From positions 15,276 to 79,275 of the forward strand of contig DASZKW010000070.1 in assembly GCA_035552775.1 (NCBI GenBank): DNA of 64,000 bases, given 5' to 3'. This DNA comes from DASZKW01 sp035552775. GTDB taxonomy: Bacteria > Actinomycetota > Acidimicrobiia > Acidimicrobiales > Palsa-688. Below, piece after piece: positions 6,698 to 14,975 of this stretch; position 1 is the stretch's first letter; the number at the start of each line of letters is the position of its first letter. The position numbers were made by a program, and so were the translations under genes. The notes beneath the pieces were generated by a model, which saw nothing but the letters and a program-made list of their open reading frames with translations, did not search any database and was not told where the DNA came from.

Positions 6698-8200
6698 ATG
6701 CCCGGGACCCACGTGCTCGCCATCGACCAGGGGACCACGGGGACGACCGCGCTGGTCCTCGACCCCGACGCCACGGTGGTGGGCCGGGGCTACGCCGAGT
6801 TCGCCCAGCACTACCCGCGCCCGGGGTGGGTGGAGCACGACCCGATGGAAATCTGGCGGGTCTCGATCGAAGTTGCCCACCGGGCCTTGCGATCGGCCGG
6901 CGTGGTGCCGGCGGATCTGGCGTCGGTCGGCATCACCAACCAGCGTGAGACCACCGTGGTCTGGGACCGGCGTACCGGCGACCCCGTCGCCAACGCCATC
7001 GTCTGGCAGGACAGGCGCACCGCCGCCGCCTGCGCCGATCTGCGGGACCGGGGGTTGGAACGGCTGGTGCGCGAGCGCACCGGTCTGGTCGTCGACGCCT
7101 ACTTCTCGGCGACCAAGCTGGCGTGGATCCTCGACCACGGCGACGGGCTGAGGGCACGAGCCGACCGGGGCGAGCTCGCCTTCGGCACCGTGGACTCGTG
7201 GCTGCTCCACCGCCTCACCGGGGGACGGGTCCACGCCACCGACGTGACCAACGCCAGCCGCACCATGCTCTTCGACATCCGCCGGCTGGACTGGGACGAC
7301 GAGCTCCTGGCCGAGCTCGACGTCCCCCGCTCGGTGCTGCCCGAGGTGCACCCGAGCATGCACGCATTCGGCGACACCGACCCCGACGTCTTCGGCGGGA
7401 CGGGCGTGGCCGTCGCCGCCATACTGGGCGACCAGCAGGCCGCCCTCTTTGCCCAGGGTTGCTTCGATCGGGGCCAGACCAAGAACACCTACGGCACCGG
7501 CAGCTTCGTGCTCGTCAACACCGGCACCGAGCCGGTCGTCGACGAAACCACCATGATCTCGACCATCGCCGTCGGCGTGGAGGGCGAAGCCACCCAGTAC
7601 GCCCTCGAAGGGTCGATCTTCGTGACCGGCTCGGCGGTGCAGTGGCTTCGCGACGAGCTCGGCATCATCTCCGACGCGGCCGAGACCGAAGCGCTGGCCT
7701 ACAGCGTCGCCGACACGGGCGACGTGTGGTTCGTCCCCGCCCTCGCCGGCCTCGGCGCCCCGCAGTGGGATCCCTACGCCCGCGGCGCCCTGATCGGTAT
7801 CACCCGGGGCACCAACCGGGCCCACATCGCCAGGGCCGTCCTCGAGAGCATCGCATTCCTGAGTCGGGATGTGATCGACACCATGGCGCGCGAGTCGGGA
7901 ACGGCCATAGACGAGCTACGCGTCGACGGCGGAGCGGTGGGCAACAACTTCCTCATGCAGTTTCAGTCCGACGTGCTCGGCATCCCGGTGGACGTCCCCG
8001 AGCAGACCGAGAGCACCTCGCTCGGGTCAGCTTTCCTCGCCGGCATGGCAGTCGGCGTCTGGTCCGACCGCGACGAGCTCGCGGCCATCCGGCGCACGGC
8101 ACGGCGCTACGAACCGCGAATGGGCGCCGACGAGCGCGAGGCCCGCTGCTCACGCTGGAGCCAAGCGGTGGAGCGGTCCCTCCGGTGGGCTCAACCGTGA
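6698..8200 (+). CDS. glpK: Glycerol kinase
   Basis: A 500-residue FGGY kinase with the full glycerol kinase pattern. LAIDQGTTGTTALVLD is the phosphate-1 loop, SVGITNQRETTVVWDRRTGDPV and AIVWQDRRT hold the glycerol-contacting Arg and nearby residues, and the C-terminal actin-like domain includes TKNTYGTGSFVLVNTG and DELRVDGGAVGNNFLMQFQ. It phosphorylates glycerol to sn-glycerol-3-phosphate with ATP. No glycerol facilitator or GlpD lies next to it. Instead the stop overlaps the start of a secreted phosphoesterase (GTGA), suggesting co-expression to use glycerol from phosphodiesters. Confidence 0.95.
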   Translation: MPGTHVLAIDQGTTGTTALVLDPDATVVGRGYAEFAQHYPRPGWVEHDPMEIWRVSIEVAHRALRSAGVVPADLASVGITNQRETTVVWDRRTGDPVANAIVWQDRRTAAACADLRDRGLERLVRERTGLVVDAYFSATKLAWILDHGDGLRARADRGELAFGTVDSWLLHRLTGGRVHATDVTNASRTMLFDIRRLDWDDELLAELDVPRSVLPEVHPSMHAFGDTDPDVFGGTGVAVAAILGDQQAALFAQGCFDRGQTKNTYGTGSFVLVNTGTEPVVDETTMISTIAVGVEGEATQYALEGSIFVTGSAVQWLRDELGIISDAAETEALAYSVADTGDVWFVPALAGLGAPQWDPYARGALIGITRGTNRAHIARAVLESIAFLSRDVIDTMARESGTAIDELRVDGGAVGNNFLMQFQSDVLGIPVDVPEQTESTSLGSAFLAGMAVGVWSDRDELAAIRRTARRYEPRMGADEREARCSRWSQAVERSLRWAQP

Positions 8201-9351
8201 GCCGGGGCGCAGCCCAGGAGAGGATCCGCCGGTCCGGGCGACCGATCGAGACCGGTCTGCCACGGTTGCGGCGCCGGCTGGCGGCCGGCGTGGTTGCGGC
8301 CGGCGTGGTTGCCACAGTCGCCGCGGGGTGCGGGAGGTCGGGGAAACAACCGGCGGGAGCGCCAGCGGACTCGGTGCCCCCAACGAAGTCCGTGCCGTCG
8401 ATGACTTCGTTGCCGTCACCGAACACGCCGTCAATGAAGTCAGTGCCGGCGCCGGTGTCCACGCCGTCGACCGCGGTCGCGCCGGCGTCGGGAACAGGGA
8501 CGAAACCGGCGCTCTGCGGGTCCCGTACCGGCGCCCCGGCGGTCGACAAGGTGATGGTCATCTGGGAGGAAAACCATGGCTACTCCTCCGTCGTCGGCTC
8601 TCCCGACGCTCCCTACATCAACTCCATCGCCGCCGGCTGCGCCCTGGCCACCGACTACAACGCCGCGACCCACCCGTCGTTGCCCAACTACCTGGAGGCG
8701 ACCTCGGGCCTGTCGTACGCCAGGTCACCGTTCGACGGCGACTGCTCGCCCGGCGGTTCGTGCGTCGTCACCGGCCCCTCCATTTTCAGCCAGGAGACGA
8801 GCGCAGGGAAGCAGTGGCGGGCCTACGAGGAGGCCATGCCCCTCAACTGTGACCACACGACGAGCGATGTGTACGCAGCGCGCCACAACCCGCCCGTCTA
8901 CTACACGAGCATCGGGACCGACTGCGCGCCCTGGGACCAGCCTCTCGGCGCGCCGACGTCGGGGGCGCTGGCCGCCGACGTGGCCGCCGGAACGCTGCCG
9001 GCCTATTCGATGGTCACACCCGACGTCGTCGACGACATGCACGACGGGAGCGTGGCCGGCGGGGACCGGTGGCTGGCCCGGTGGCTGCCGGTCGTGACCT
9101 CGGGAAGCGACTACCGCGACGGACGGCTGGCGATCCTGGTCGTGTGGGACGAGGGGAGCGGCTCGGGGAACGACCTCTCGCACGTGCCCTTACTTGTCCT
9201 ATCGGCGTCGACCCGCCCCGGCACCCGTGTGGCTGAGCCCATCGGCGAGCCGTCGGTGCTGCGCGCCACCGAGGACCTGACCGGGCTGCCCACCCATCTG
9301 GGGATGGCTGCCAGCGCGCCCTCGATCCTGACGGGTTTCGGGCTCCGCTGA
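8197..9351 (+). CDS. Secreted phosphoesterase lipoprotein (PF04185, acid phosphatase/phospholipase C type)
   Basis: 384 residues. An Arg-rich N-terminus leads to a hydrophobic stretch and a probable lipobox (VATVAAGC, Cys about residue 44), so it is likely an exported lipoprotein. A linker rich in Pro/Ser/Thr with quasi-repeats of KSVPSM follows (about residues 55-100). The catalytic domain has MVIWEENHGYSSVVG (metal-binding Glu/Asn region), ATHPSLPNYLEATSG (nucleophile region) and VVWDEGSGSG, typical of the PF04185 phosphoesterase family. It would hydrolyse phosphomonoesters or phospholipid head groups outside the membrane. The GTG start overlaps the glpK stop. The exact substrate is uncertain. 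Confidence 0.82.
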   Translation: MSRGAAQERIRRSGRPIETGLPRLRRRLAAGVVAAGVVATVAAGCGRSGKQPAGAPADSVPPTKSVPSMTSLPSPNTPSMKSVPAPVSTPSTAVAPASGTGTKPALCGSRTGAPAVDKVMVIWEENHGYSSVVGSPDAPYINSIAAGCALATDYNAATHPSLPNYLEATSGLSYARSPFDGDCSPGGSCVVTGPSIFSQETSAGKQWRAYEEAMPLNCDHTTSDVYAARHNPPVYYTSIGTDCAPWDQPLGAPTSGALAADVAAGTLPAYSMVTPDVVDDMHDGSVAGGDRWLARWLPVVTSGSDYRDGRLAILVVWDEGSGSGNDLSHVPLLVLSASTRPGTRVAEPIGEPSVLRATEDLTGLPTHLGMAASAPSILTGFGLR

Positions 9352-9380
9352 GCGTCCGCGGGCACCATCGGCCGAGACGA

Positions 9381-10829
9381 CTAGCCCGCCTCGACGGCGT
9401 GGGCCGCCGGCGCCGGCTCGGCGCCGACCGCGCGCCGGCGACGGATCATGGTGCCCGCCGCGTCGGTGTCATGGACGGTGAGAGCGGTCACGGCGCCGAC
9501 CAGGGCGATCCCCGCTGCCGCCACGAACGCGGCGTGGTAGGCCGGCAGATGGACTACCACGTGGCCGCGGACCAACCGGGTCGGTCCCACCGCCGCCACG
9601 ACGGTGGTGAGCGCCGCCACTCCGAGTGCCCCGCCGAGCTGGCGCTGGGTGTTGAACAAGGTGGACGCCCTCCCCGTGGCCGCCGGTGAGATGGTCGCGA
9701 ACGACGCCGCCTGCGCAGGGATGAACACCCCCGACATCCCCAGGCCCATGACCGCAAGCAGGAGGCGAGCGAGCCATAGGTTGGTGTGCAACCCGACGAG
9801 CGCCAACGTGCCGATCGCGAGGGCGACGATCACCAGCCCCCCGGCCATGACCCGGCGGGGTCCGATCAGCGGGTAGAGACGCCTGCTCACGACCTGGGCC
9901 CCGCACATCACCCCGACTGCCTCGGGGAAGGTGCTGAGCCCGGATTGAAGGGCGGAGAGCCCGAGGCCGTCCTGGTAGAACAGCGCCACGAGGTACAGCA
10001 CCCCTATGAAGGCCACCGACGCCAACATGAGCACGACAGTGGTGACGCGGAACAGGCGGTCGCCGAAAAGGCGGAGATCGATGAGGGGCTCGCTCCTGGC
10101 CAGTTCCACCCGCACCAGGGCGCCGAGCAGCACGGCACCCGAAGCGACCGTGCCCACCACCGCCGGCGTCCCCCAGCCGCGGACAGGGCCCTCCGATAGG
10201 CCGTACATCAACAAGCCGAGTCCGACGCCGGCCAGGGCGAACCCAGGTAGGTCGAATGCGCCCGGATGGCTCTGGCGCTCGCCGGTGAGAAACAAAGCAC
10301 CGAATGCGAACGCGGCCACGCCGATGGGCACGTTCACGTAGAAGACCCACCGCCATGACAGGTCGGTGACGAAGAGCCCGCCGAGCACCGGCCCGAGGGC
10401 GGGCGCCAAGGCGGTGGGCACGATCAGGATGCTCGACGCCCGTACCCGCTCGGCCGGGGGGAAGACCCGGAACAGCATGGCCAGGCCCACCGGGGTCATG
10501 AGGCCGCCACCGACACCCTGCAGCACACGGAACACGACCAGTTCACCCAGGCTGGTCGCCAGCCCGCACAGCGCCGACGCCCCGGTGAAGATGACGATGG
10601 CACCGAGCAGGACCCGCCGCCCCCCCAGACGATCACCGAGCCAGCCCGAGGTCGGAATAAACACGGCCAGGCTCACGAGGAAGGCGATGGCTACGGTGTC
10701 CACCGCTTCGGCGCTGGTGTGGAACTGGCGGCCGAGTGTGGGGATGGCGACGTTGACGATGGTGGAGTCCATGATCGCCATGAACATGGCGGCCACGTAC
10801 ACCACGCTCACCGCGATCTTCTGATTCAT
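9381..10829 (-). CDS. DHA2-family MFS exporter (14 TM)
   Basis: A 482-residue EmrB/QacA-type transporter. TM1 carries the DHA2 pattern MAIMDSTIVNVAIPTLG, then FIPTSGWLGDRLGGRRVLL (motif A) and RVLQGVGGGLMTPVG; LAPALGPVLGGLFVTDLSWRW is motif C. A proton antiporter for drugs or metabolites in the cytoplasmic membrane is expected. The start is the ATG at 10829 (MNQKIAVSVVY); a longer start is possible, but the extra residues lack the family pattern. It lies directly after a truncated GlxA-like regulator stub on the same strand, which may once have been its regulator. Confidence 0.88.
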   Translation of the reverse strand: MNQKIAVSVVYVAAMFMAIMDSTIVNVAIPTLGRQFHTSAEAVDTVAIAFLVSLAVFIPTSGWLGDRLGGRRVLLGAIVIFTGASALCGLATSLGELVVFRVLQGVGGGLMTPVGLAMLFRVFPPAERVRASSILIVPTALAPALGPVLGGLFVTDLSWRWVFYVNVPIGVAAFAFGALFLTGERQSHPGAFDLPGFALAGVGLGLLMYGLSEGPVRGWGTPAVVGTVASGAVLLGALVRVELARSEPLIDLRLFGDRLFRVTTVVLMLASVAFIGVLYLVALFYQDGLGLSALQSGLSTFPEAVGVMCGAQVVSRRLYPLIGPRRVMAGGLVIVALAIGTLALVGLHTNLWLARLLLAVMGLGMSGVFIPAQAASFATISPAATGRASTLFNTQRQLGGALGVAALTTVVAAVGPTRLVRGHVVVHLPAYHAAFVAAAGIALVGAVTALTVHDTDAAGTMIRRRRAVGAEPAPAAHAVEAG

Positions 10830-10849
10830 CTCGCGAATGGGCACCAGGG

Positions 10850-11038
10850 CTAGAACCCGAACTGGGAGCGCACCGGCGACGCGTGGACCGAGCACACCAG
10901 GAGCCGGTACCAATTAACCGCTAACTCGGGCCGGTCGGAACCGAAAATCTCGCAGGCGGTTGCGAACTCGAAGGGATAAAAGCCGTCCCCGATCACCACG
11001 GCAACGGTCCTGGACCTTGTGGCAGGATCCTTGTGCAC
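10850..11038 (-). pseudogene. Truncated GlxA/FtrA-type AraC regulator (N-terminal stub)
   Basis: A 62-codon ORF starts MHKDPATRSRTVAVVIGDGF and continues FEFATACEIFGSDRPELAVNWYRLL, then ends PVRSQFGF. This matches the first strand and helix of the DJ-1/PfpI-like domain of GlxA-family transcriptional regulators, where PVRT-x-x-GF is followed by the rest of the domain and then an AraC HTH (about 320 residues in total). Here a TAG stop follows at once and no continuation is found in other frames before the MFS gene begins. The gene is therefore a 5' remnant, probably left by a deletion. Confidence 0.65.
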
Positions 11039-11060
11039 TTAGTCAATCATGCCACTTACA

Positions 11061-11156
11061 AAGGCGAGCGTTGCTACGTCGACAATGCTCTCGCCGGCTC
11101 AGACGGTTAACCTGGACCTTCGTTCCTCGGGGAGTCGACGTAGCAACGCTCGCCTT
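11061..11156. repeat. Perfect 23-bp inverted repeat with 50-bp centre
   Basis: The left arm (11061-11083) and right arm (11134-11156) are exact reverse complements over 23 bases, starting AAGGCGAGCGTTGCTACG. The 50-bp centre shows no ORF of note. Flanks show a further weak match (TCATG...TAC beside each arm). The element lies between the 3' end of thiD and the start of the GlxA-like stub. A small non-autonomous mobile element, a paired protein-binding site or a long-stem RNA are all possible. Confidence 0.8.
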
Positions 11157-11171
11157 GGTACATGAACAACG

Positions 11172-12092
11172 CTACCGCTTGGGCATACCTGGAGGGCGTG
11201 CGTCAGGGTGACCAGCCGCTCGTGGTGGCACCCCTCGGCTGACCGGCCCCGTGTTCGGCTCCTGGGGGGTGCGGTCCCGGTCCCACACGGCGTAAAAGTG
11301 GTGCACGGGCCCGTGGCCGTGGCCGACGTCGAGGCGACCAGCGGCGCCGAGCGCGCCCGTGAGGTACGCCTTGGCCGCGCCCACCGCCGTGGACCAGTCA
11401 GGGTGGCGGGGCCGGAGGGCGGCTATGGCGGCGGACAGCGTGCACCCCGTACCGTGATCTTTGTCGGTCACGACCCGCACGGCGCACAACTCCTCGGTAT
11501 CCTCGGCACTTGCCAGCACGTCGGTGCTCGTCCCTTCCAGGCGGGAGCCGGTCGCCAGGTGGCCGCCCTTGAGCAGGACGCGGCGGGCACCGAGGCCGAG
11601 CAGGCGGGCGGCCTGGGCGCGCATTTCGTCCACGCCGGCCGCCTCGATCTCGCCCAGCAGGTCGGCGGCTTCGGGCACGTTTGGGGTGATCAGATCGGCG
11701 CGCGGCACCAGCACGTCGCGCAGGGCATCGACGGCGCCGGCGGCGAGCAGGCGGTCCCCGCTCTTGGCCACCATCACCGGATCGAGCACGACGAACGGCG
11801 GATGCCAGCGGTCGAGGGCGGCGCCGACCGCTCGGACGATCCCCTCGTTCGCCAGCATCCCGATCTTGACCGCGTCGACCCTCACGTCGGCGAGAAGAGT
11901 GTCGATCTGGGCGGTCACGAAGTCCGCCGGCACCTCGTGCACCCCCGTGACCCCGGTCGTGGTCTGGGCCACCACGGCCGTCACGACCGCCATCCCGTAG
12001 GCGCCGAGGGCGGAGAAGGTCTTCAGGTCGGCCTGGATCCCGGCGCCGCCGCTCGGGTCGGTGCCGGCGATGGACAGGACGTTTGGGATCAC
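11172..12092 (-). CDS. thiD: Hydroxymethylpyrimidine/phosphomethylpyrimidine kinase
   Basis: A 306-residue ribokinase-fold HMP/HMP-P kinase. IPNVLSIAGTDPSGGAGIQADLKTFSA is the N-terminal substrate region (written here only to show family match), VVLDPVMVAKSGD lies mid-protein, and the anion hole DKDHGTGCTLSAAIAA is near residues 232-247. It phosphorylates HMP and HMP-P for thiamine synthesis. The GTG start overlaps the thiE stop (GTGA). About 35 residues at the C-terminus, rich in Pro/Arg (from DRTPQEPNTG), go beyond the usual 265-270 residue length and may be a non-functional extension. It is the last gene of the thiM-thiE-thiD operon. Confidence 0.92.
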   Translation of the reverse strand: MIPNVLSIAGTDPSGGAGIQADLKTFSALGAYGMAVVTAVVAQTTTGVTGVHEVPADFVTAQIDTLLADVRVDAVKIGMLANEGIVRAVGAALDRWHPPFVVLDPVMVAKSGDRLLAAGAVDALRDVLVPRADLITPNVPEAADLLGEIEAAGVDEMRAQAARLLGLGARRVLLKGGHLATGSRLEGTSTDVLASAEDTEELCAVRVVTDKDHGTGCTLSAAIAALRPRHPDWSTAVGAAKAYLTGALGAAGRLDVGHGHGPVHHFYAVWDRDRTPQEPNTGPVSRGVPPRAAGHPDARPPGMPKR

Positions 12093-12829
12093 GACCGTGC
12101 TCGGCCGCGCATGTCGGCGGTCGGCGCCCGGAGCCCGGCCGGCGCCGGCCGCAGCCCGCGCCCGGCCGGCGCCTGGCTCGCATCCTCGCCGGCCGGCCAG
12201 GCGGCGGCGACCAGTTCGCCGGCCGCGGCCGCCGGGTCCGGCGCGGCGCATATGGCCGAGACCACGGCGATACCCGCCACGCCGGTGGTGCCCACCGCCC
12301 CGGCGTTGCCGGGATCGATCCCGCCGATGGCGACGATGGGCAGCGTGGACCGGGTGACGATCCCACGCAGGCGGTCGATTCCGATGGGCTGAGCCGCGTC
12401 GGGTTTGGTGGCGGTGGCGAACACCGGCCCGGCGCCGAGGTAGTCGACGGTGCCGGCTGGCATCGCCGCCGCCTGTTGGGCCTGCGCCTCGTCGGTCACC
12501 GACCATCCGATCACCAGGTCGGCGCCGGCGATGCGTCGGGCCTCCGCGGGCGGCAGGTCGGACTGGCCCAGGTGCACACCGGCGGCACCAGCGGCGAGGG
12601 CGACGTCGAGGCGGTCGTTGACAATCAAGGGAATTCCTGTACCAGCCAGCACCTCGAGCAGGCCCCGGGCCGACTCGTACATGGAACGGGTGGAGGCGGC
12701 GCGGTCGCGAAGCTGCACAGCGGTGACCCCACCGGTCACCGCGGCGGCGACGGTGGCTTGGACCCCGCGCTCTGCGCAGACGCGCACGTCGGCCACCAGG
12801 TAGAGGCCCAGGTCCAGCGGCGCCCTCAC
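12089..12829 (-). CDS. thiE: Thiamine-phosphate synthase
   Basis: A 246-residue TIM-barrel protein. It shows LYLVADVRVCAERGV at the start, GVTAVQLRDRAAS (phosphate and HMP-PP region), IPLIVNDRLDVALAAGAAGVHLGQSDLP, and the C-terminal phosphate loop VAIGGIDPGNAGAV. It joins HMP-PP and thiazole phosphate to give thiamine phosphate. The GTG start at 12829 overlaps the thiM stop. The last 40 or so residues are Ala/Pro/Gly-rich and longer than usual. Gene order places it between the two salvage kinases. Confidence 0.92.
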   Translation of the reverse strand: MRAPLDLGLYLVADVRVCAERGVQATVAAAVTGGVTAVQLRDRAASTRSMYESARGLLEVLAGTGIPLIVNDRLDVALAAGAAGVHLGQSDLPPAEARRIAGADLVIGWSVTDEAQAQQAAAMPAGTVDYLGAGPVFATATKPDAAQPIGIDRLRGIVTRSTLPIVAIGGIDPGNAGAVGTTGVAGIAVVSAICAAPDPAAAAGELVAAAWPAGEDASQAPAGRGLRPAPAGLRAPTADMRGRARS

Positions 12830-13725
12830 CGCTGCTGGTCCGGCGCGGGATAGCCGGGGGCGGTGGCGGCCGGCGAGGCGCCGGCGCCGGAGGAGGACAC
12901 GGCGGCAGCGGAATCGGAAGCGGCTGCTGCCAGGTCCCACAACTCGTCGAGGAGGCGTACGGCGAATGACCCCGGACCGGGGACCGCGCCGGAGCTTGCG
13001 CCGGCAGGTGACGCGGCGCGCTGACCGGCGGCCGCGAGCACGGCCGATGCCCCCGCCGCTGCCCGCATGGGATCTGCGCCGGCGCCGGCAAAGGCCGCCA
13101 TCATCCCCCCGAGGGCGCAGCCCACACCGGTGACCCTCGTCATCATTAGGTGGCCGCCGGGCACCTCGACCACCTCTTGGCCGTCGGTGACATAGTCGAC
13201 GGCACCGCTCACCGCCACGACGGTGCCCCGTTCCCGGGCCAGGGCGCTGGCTGCGTCAACGGCGTCGACCGACCCGGCCACGGAGTCGACTCCCCGTCCA
13301 GCCGAGCCCGTCACGCCGGCCAGGCTCATGATCTCCGAGGCGTTGCCGCGAACGATCGCCGGCGAGTGCTCGAGGAGCCGGCGGGCCAGGGCGGTGCGGT
13401 GCTCGAGGGCGCCCACGGCGACGGGGTCGAGCACCCATGGGCGCCCGCCGTCGTGGGCACCGGCCGCGGCAGCGAGCATGGCCCGGTCCCGCTCCTCCGA
13501 CAGTGTGCCCAGGTTGACCAGTACGGCGCCGGCGATGCTGGCGAATGCCGCCGATTCCTCGGCGTTTTCCACCATGGCCGGTGACGCCCCGATGGCGAGC
13601 AGGACGTTGGCGGTGAAGCCGGCCACGACGATGTTGGTCAGGCAATGCACCAGCGGTTGTGCTTGGCCGACGGCGGCAAGGCCGGCGGCCACGTCCGGAT
13701 CGGGCCACGTGGTCATGGATGTCAT
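12826..13725 (-). CDS. thiM: Hydroxyethylthiazole kinase
   Basis: A 299-residue ThiM. PLVHCLTNIVVAGFTANVLLAIGASPAM at the N-terminus is the thiazole-binding segment, PWVLDPVAVGA and IVRGNASEIMSLAG follow, and TGVGCALGGMMAAFAGAG holds the catalytic Cys/Asp-type anion hole. It phosphorylates 4-methyl-5-(2-hydroxyethyl)thiazole, a salvage step. As first gene of the thiM-thiE-thiD unit it points to scavenging of thiamine breakdown products. A C-terminal Ala/Ser-rich tail of about 40 residues is extra. I looked for a TPP riboswitch in the 120 bases upstream and saw none. Confidence 0.92.
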   Translation of the reverse strand: MTSMTTWPDPDVAAGLAAVGQAQPLVHCLTNIVVAGFTANVLLAIGASPAMVENAEESAAFASIAGAVLVNLGTLSEERDRAMLAAAAGAHDGGRPWVLDPVAVGALEHRTALARRLLEHSPAIVRGNASEIMSLAGVTGSAGRGVDSVAGSVDAVDAASALARERGTVVAVSGAVDYVTDGQEVVEVPGGHLMMTRVTGVGCALGGMMAAFAGAGADPMRAAAGASAVLAAAGQRAASPAGASSGAVPGPGSFAVRLLDELWDLAAAASDSAAAVSSSGAGASPAATAPGYPAPDQQR

Positions 13726-13845
13726 AGCGAAGTCACCGGCATCTCTCGAATTTACTTGTGGCAGGCCACGATGTGTCCGGCAACACCAGCTTGCCGCTGG
13801 ATTCGTCCCGTCGTTGCCAGAGTTGGGTTACCGGCGCCCGGCTGC

Positions 13846-14961
13846 TCAGGCGAGGAGCACGGCCGGGTCTGTCGCCGCGAGCCCGTGGGCACCGGCCACC
13901 GCCGGCTGGGTGAGCATCCCGTCGTGGGTGTTGAGCCCGAGGCCGAGGGCGGGGTCCGAGCCCAGGGCGGCGCGCCAGCCGTGGGCGGCGATGGCCAGGG
14001 CATAAGGAAGGGTGACGTTGGTCAGGGCAAAGGTGGACGTGTGGGGCACGGCGCCGGGCATGTTGGCCACGCAGTAGTAGAGCGAAGCGGCCACGGCGAA
14101 CGTCGGTTCGGCGTGGGTGGTGGGGTGCGAACCCTCGAAGCAGCCGCCCTGGTCGATGGCGATGTCGACCAGGACCGACCCGGGCTTCATGCGCCCGACC
14201 AAATCGCTGGTGATCAGCTTGGGGGCGCGGGCCCCGGGGACGAGCACGGCGCCGATGACGAGGTCGGCGTCGAGCACGGCCCGCTCGATCTCGTAGGTGT
14301 TCGAGGTGATGGTCTGGAGGTGGCCCTGGTAGATCCGGTCGGCACTGCGCAACTTGTTGACGTCGCGGTCGAGGACGAGCACCTCGGCCTGCATGCCGAG
14401 GGCGATGGCCGCCGCGTTCATGCCCGACACGCCGGCGCCGAGCACCACCACCTTGGCCGCGTACACCCCCGACACCCCGCCCATGAGCACTCCCCTGCCA
14501 CCGCCGTCGGCTTGGAGATGATGGGCGCCCACTTGGGGGGCCATGCGCCCCGCCACCTCCGACATCGGCGCCAGCAGGGGCAGCGAACCGTCCGCCAACT
14601 GCACGGTTTCATAGGCGATGGCCGTGATGCCCGACGCCAGCAGAGCCTCGGTGCACGACCGGGAGGCCGCCAGGTGGAGGTAGGTGAAGAGCACCAGGTC
14701 CTTGCGGAGGCGGTGGTACTCGACCTCGACGGGTTCTTTGACCTTGAGGATCATCTCTGCGTCGCCCCATACCTCCTCGACGTCGTCGACGATGGTGGCG
14801 CCGGCAGCGACGAAGTCGGCGTCGGGTAGCGCCGAGCCGGCCCCGGCTCCGCGCTGCACCAGGACCCGGTGGCCGGCCCTTGACAGCTCGTGGGCGCCGG
14901 CAGGTGTCAGCGCCACCCGGTACTCGTTGTCCTTCACCTCGGTGGGAACGCCGACGTTCAT
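13846..14961 (-). CDS. ald: Alanine dehydrogenase
   Basis: A 371-residue NAD-dependent L-alanine dehydrogenase. It begins MNVGVPTEVKDNEYRVALTP, has the substrate-binding Lys/His region (MILKVKEPV, FTYLHLAAS), a Rossmann motif VVVLGAGVSGMNAA near residue 170, and the conserved C-terminal VANMPGAVPHTSTFALTN. It interconverts L-alanine and pyruvate plus ammonia. AGGAGAAAG precedes the ATG at 14961. It is 14 bases downstream of an aldehyde dehydrogenase gene and faces an aminotransferase across the promoter region. That fits recycling alanine formed by an omega-aminotransferase that uses pyruvate as acceptor. Confidence 0.93.
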   Translation of the reverse strand: MNVGVPTEVKDNEYRVALTPAGAHELSRAGHRVLVQRGAGAGSALPDADFVAAGATIVDDVEEVWGDAEMILKVKEPVEVEYHRLRKDLVLFTYLHLAASRSCTEALLASGITAIAYETVQLADGSLPLLAPMSEVAGRMAPQVGAHHLQADGGGRGVLMGGVSGVYAAKVVVLGAGVSGMNAAAIALGMQAEVLVLDRDVNKLRSADRIYQGHLQTITSNTYEIERAVLDADLVIGAVLVPGARAPKLITSDLVGRMKPGSVLVDIAIDQGGCFEGSHPTTHAEPTFAVAASLYYCVANMPGAVPHTSTFALTNVTLPYALAIAAHGWRAALGSDPALGLGLNTHDGMLTQPAVAGAHGLAATDPAVLLA

Positions 14962-14975
14962 AGGTTTTCTTTCTC

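Noticed and set aside
5783..7825. 680-codon minus-strand frame running through glpK
   Set aside because: Only the final 269 codons show crotonase motifs, with a good ribosome site at 6592; the rest is antisense to glpK.
11172..11280. Frameshift at the thiD C-terminus
   Set aside because: The tail is unusual but the reading frame is open and the catalytic core complete; no alternative frame restores family sequence.
13726..13845. TPP riboswitch in front of the thiM-thiE-thiD operon
   Set aside because: The conserved CUGAGA and GAACCUGAU-type segments are absent and no matching three-way fold was apparent.
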